From JAIBAJ01 sp965284645 (GTDB lineage Bacteria > Bacteroidota > Bacteroidia > JAIBAJ01), in the NCBI GenBank assembly GCA_965284645.1, contig OZ260106.1, positions 3,410,001 to 3,474,000 of the forward strand: 64,000 nucleotides of DNA. Direction: 5' to 3'. Each line of letters opens with the position of its first letter. Position 1 is the first letter of the stretch. The notes under the pieces were generated by a model, which saw nothing but the letters and a program-made list of their open reading frames with translations, was not told where the DNA came from and did no database searches. The translations under genes were made by a program, and so were the position numbers. Positions 62,656 to 64,000 of the stretch are shown here, one piece after another.

Positions 62656-64000
62656 ATGTTATTAAATGTACACAGCTATTACAGTTTGCGCTATGGCACC
62701 CTGTCTGTTTCCGACTTGGTAGATTCCATCGTGGAAAATGGGTATTCGGACGCTGTGTTAACCGACATCAACAACTCATCGGGCTGCTTAGAGTTTGTAA
62801 AAGCCTCACAAGAAAAGGGTTTACGAGCCTTGGTAGGCATGGAGTTCAAGGAGACGAACGTGCATTTTATCGCCATCGCTAAAAACGAAGAAGGATTTCG
62901 GGAAATTAACGAGCTGAGAAGCGCCTGTAACTTGGAACAAAAGCCTTTGCCCAAACGTCCGGTCTTCGAGCAGGTCTTTGTGGTGTATCCTTTAGGAAAA
63001 ATGAGTCTGCCCGCCCTTCGCCCCTACGAATTCATCGGCATTCCGCCTCATGCTCTCAATAAATTGGTTTCCGTGCCCCGTTCCTATTTCAGTAAGATGG
63101 TGGTTCTGCAAAGCCTTACCTTTAAAGACGCGCATGGCTTTGAAATACATCAAAAGCTAAGAGCAGTGGGCGAAACCAAGCTTTTATCGCAACTGCAGCC
63201 CAACGACACCGGCCACCCCAGCGACTACTTGATTCCGCACAACAAGCTTTTGGAACGCTTCGAAGCCTATCCCGACATAATCGAGAATACGCGAAAGCTT
63301 TTGGCGTCTTGCAGCTTTTCCTTCAATTTTAAGGAGCATAAAAACAAGAAAACCTTTACCCATTCGGCCGAGGAAGATAAGCGACTCCTCGAAAAACTGG
63401 CATGGGAAGGCTTTGCCCAGCGCTACGGCTCCGACAACCAAGTGGCTCGCGCTAGGGTAGAAAAAGAACTGAAAATCATTACTGAGCTCAACTTCAACGC
63501 ATACTTTCTGATTGCCTGGGACATCATCCGTTTTTCGATGTCGAAAGGGATTTACCATGTAGGACGAGGCAGTGGAGCCAACAGCATCGTATCTTACTGC
63601 ATCCACATTACCGATGTAGACCCGATAGAGCTCGACCTGTATTTCGAGCGTTTTTTAAATCCCAAGCGCAAATCTCCGCCCGATTTTGATATCGACTATT
63701 CGTGGAAAGACCGGGATTTGATTTACCACTACATTTTCCGCAAGTACGGCATGCGGCATGCGGCGTTGTTGGGCACCATGAACACCTTTAAAGACAGTTC
63801 TATCATTCGGGAGCTGGGCAAAATTTATGGACTGCCCAAAGTTGACATCGACCGCATGGTAGACGACCCCAATTCGCCCCTAAACACCAGCGAACTGTGT
63901 CAAACCGTACTTTCCTATTACGAAAGCATTGCCGACTTTCCCAATATCCGCTCCATCCATGCTGGCGGAATTTTGATTACCGAACAGCCCATTACCTGTT
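62656..64000 (+). CDS. DNA polymerase III alpha subunit family (DnaE2-like), truncated by window end
   Basis: The frame is open from the ATG at 62656 to the window edge (448 codons). The PHP domain starts NVHSYYSLRYG and continues VLTDINN, where active PHP domains have HxH and TDH, so its metal site looks degenerate. The polymerase palm begins near 63480 with NAYFLIAWDIIRFS, GRGSGANSIVSY and the catalytic Asp pair in PDFDIDY. The neighbours (dinB, S24 repressor) suggest the error-prone SOS type, not the replicase. It lies 112 bases after dinB. Confidence 0.87.
   Translation, partial: MLLNVHSYYSLRYGTLSVSDLVDSIVENGYSDAVLTDINNSSGCLEFVKASQEKGLRALVGMEFKETNVHFIAIAKNEEGFREINELRSACNLEQKPLPKRPVFEQVFVVYPLGKMSLPALRPYEFIGIPPHALNKLVSVPRSYFSKMVVLQSLTFKDAHGFEIHQKLRAVGETKLLSQLQPNDTGHPSDYLIPHNKLLERFEAYPDIIENTRKLLASCSFSFNFKEHKNKKTFTHSAEEDKRLLEKLAWEGFAQRYGSDNQVARARVEKELKIITELNFNAYFLIAWDIIRFSMSKGIYHVGRGSGANSIVSYCIHITDVDPIELDLYFERFLNPKRKSPPDFDIDYSWKDRDLIYHYIFRKYGMRHAALLGTMNTFKDSSIIRELGKIYGLPKVDIDRMVDDPNSPLNTSELCQTVLSYYESIADFPNIRSIHAGGILITEQPITC

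Noticed and set aside
62691..63606. Two antisense frames (62691-62954 and 63184-63606) at the right end
   Set aside because: They are shadows of the DnaE-type gene, which is open through the whole stretch and shows polymerase motifs.

Overview
The window looks like the chromosome of a member of the Bacteroidota. Several proteins carry type IX secretion (T9SS) sorting domains (short type A 'YPNP' tails and one gliding-motility type B tail). Promoters fit the Bacteroidota -7 motif TAnnTTTG rather than the sigma-70 -10/-35 pattern. Other phylum-typical traits are a TonB-dependent receptor with a carboxypeptidase-like plug extension, fused alpha-beta 2-oxoacid dehydrogenase E1 proteins, ribosomal protein THX, and Cys-free L36 and S14. 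I cannot place it below phylum with confidence. No tRNA, rRNA, CRISPR array, transposase or prophage gene was seen.

Layout. 1-4 kb: the 3' part of a secreted sialidase-like protein, then a leftward operon for polyprenyl synthase, LptE, a TPR-like protein and SecG. 4-8.6 kb: surface polysaccharide genes (sugar-nucleotide epimerase; two Wzz-like chain-length proteins and an O-antigen ligase/polymerase). 8.6-24.7 kb: an orphan Opp-type permease, then a cell-surface block with an M43 metalloprotease carrying PKD domains, a lectin-PKD giant with a type B sorting tail, three small Cys-rich lipoproteins, a sorting-domain-only miniprotein, an RND adaptor and a second PKD giant; a TerB-DnaJ protein and ribosomal protein THX lie among them. 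25.5-29.1 kb: homogentisate dioxygenase and a fused E1. 30.1-48.2 kb: the full str-S10-spc-alpha ribosomal superoperon, all leftward, from rpsL to rplQ with fusA, secY, map, infA and rpoA, and without tuf or adk. 48.8-58.2 kb: phasin, LpxH-like hydrolase, a second fused E1, an RRM protein, a GT4 glycosyltransferase, a TonB-dependent receptor and an LptF/G permease. 58.5-64 kb: an HNH-like/AP2 protein and an SOS-mutagenesis-like locus in which an S24 repressor and a DnaQ/GIY-YIG nuclease diverge from a Y-family polymerase and a DnaE-type polymerase that runs off the window.

The gene-free gaps hold the least explained material. Five copies of a structured repeat (about 140-215 bp) keep a conserved core while two hairpin arms change sequence and stay paired; they recall from memory the Flavo-1 RNA class, which I could not check. 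Two copies of a different 165-bp element, closed by an inverted repeat with a compensatory base change and bordered by TTAA, sit next to two of the five.

The genes group into working sets: envelope building (LptE, LptF/G, LpxH-like, Wzz/ligase, epimerase, TonB receptor), surface display by T9SS, translation, amino-acid/2-oxoacid catabolism (two E1 proteins, homogentisate dioxygenase), and damage-inducible DNA synthesis.
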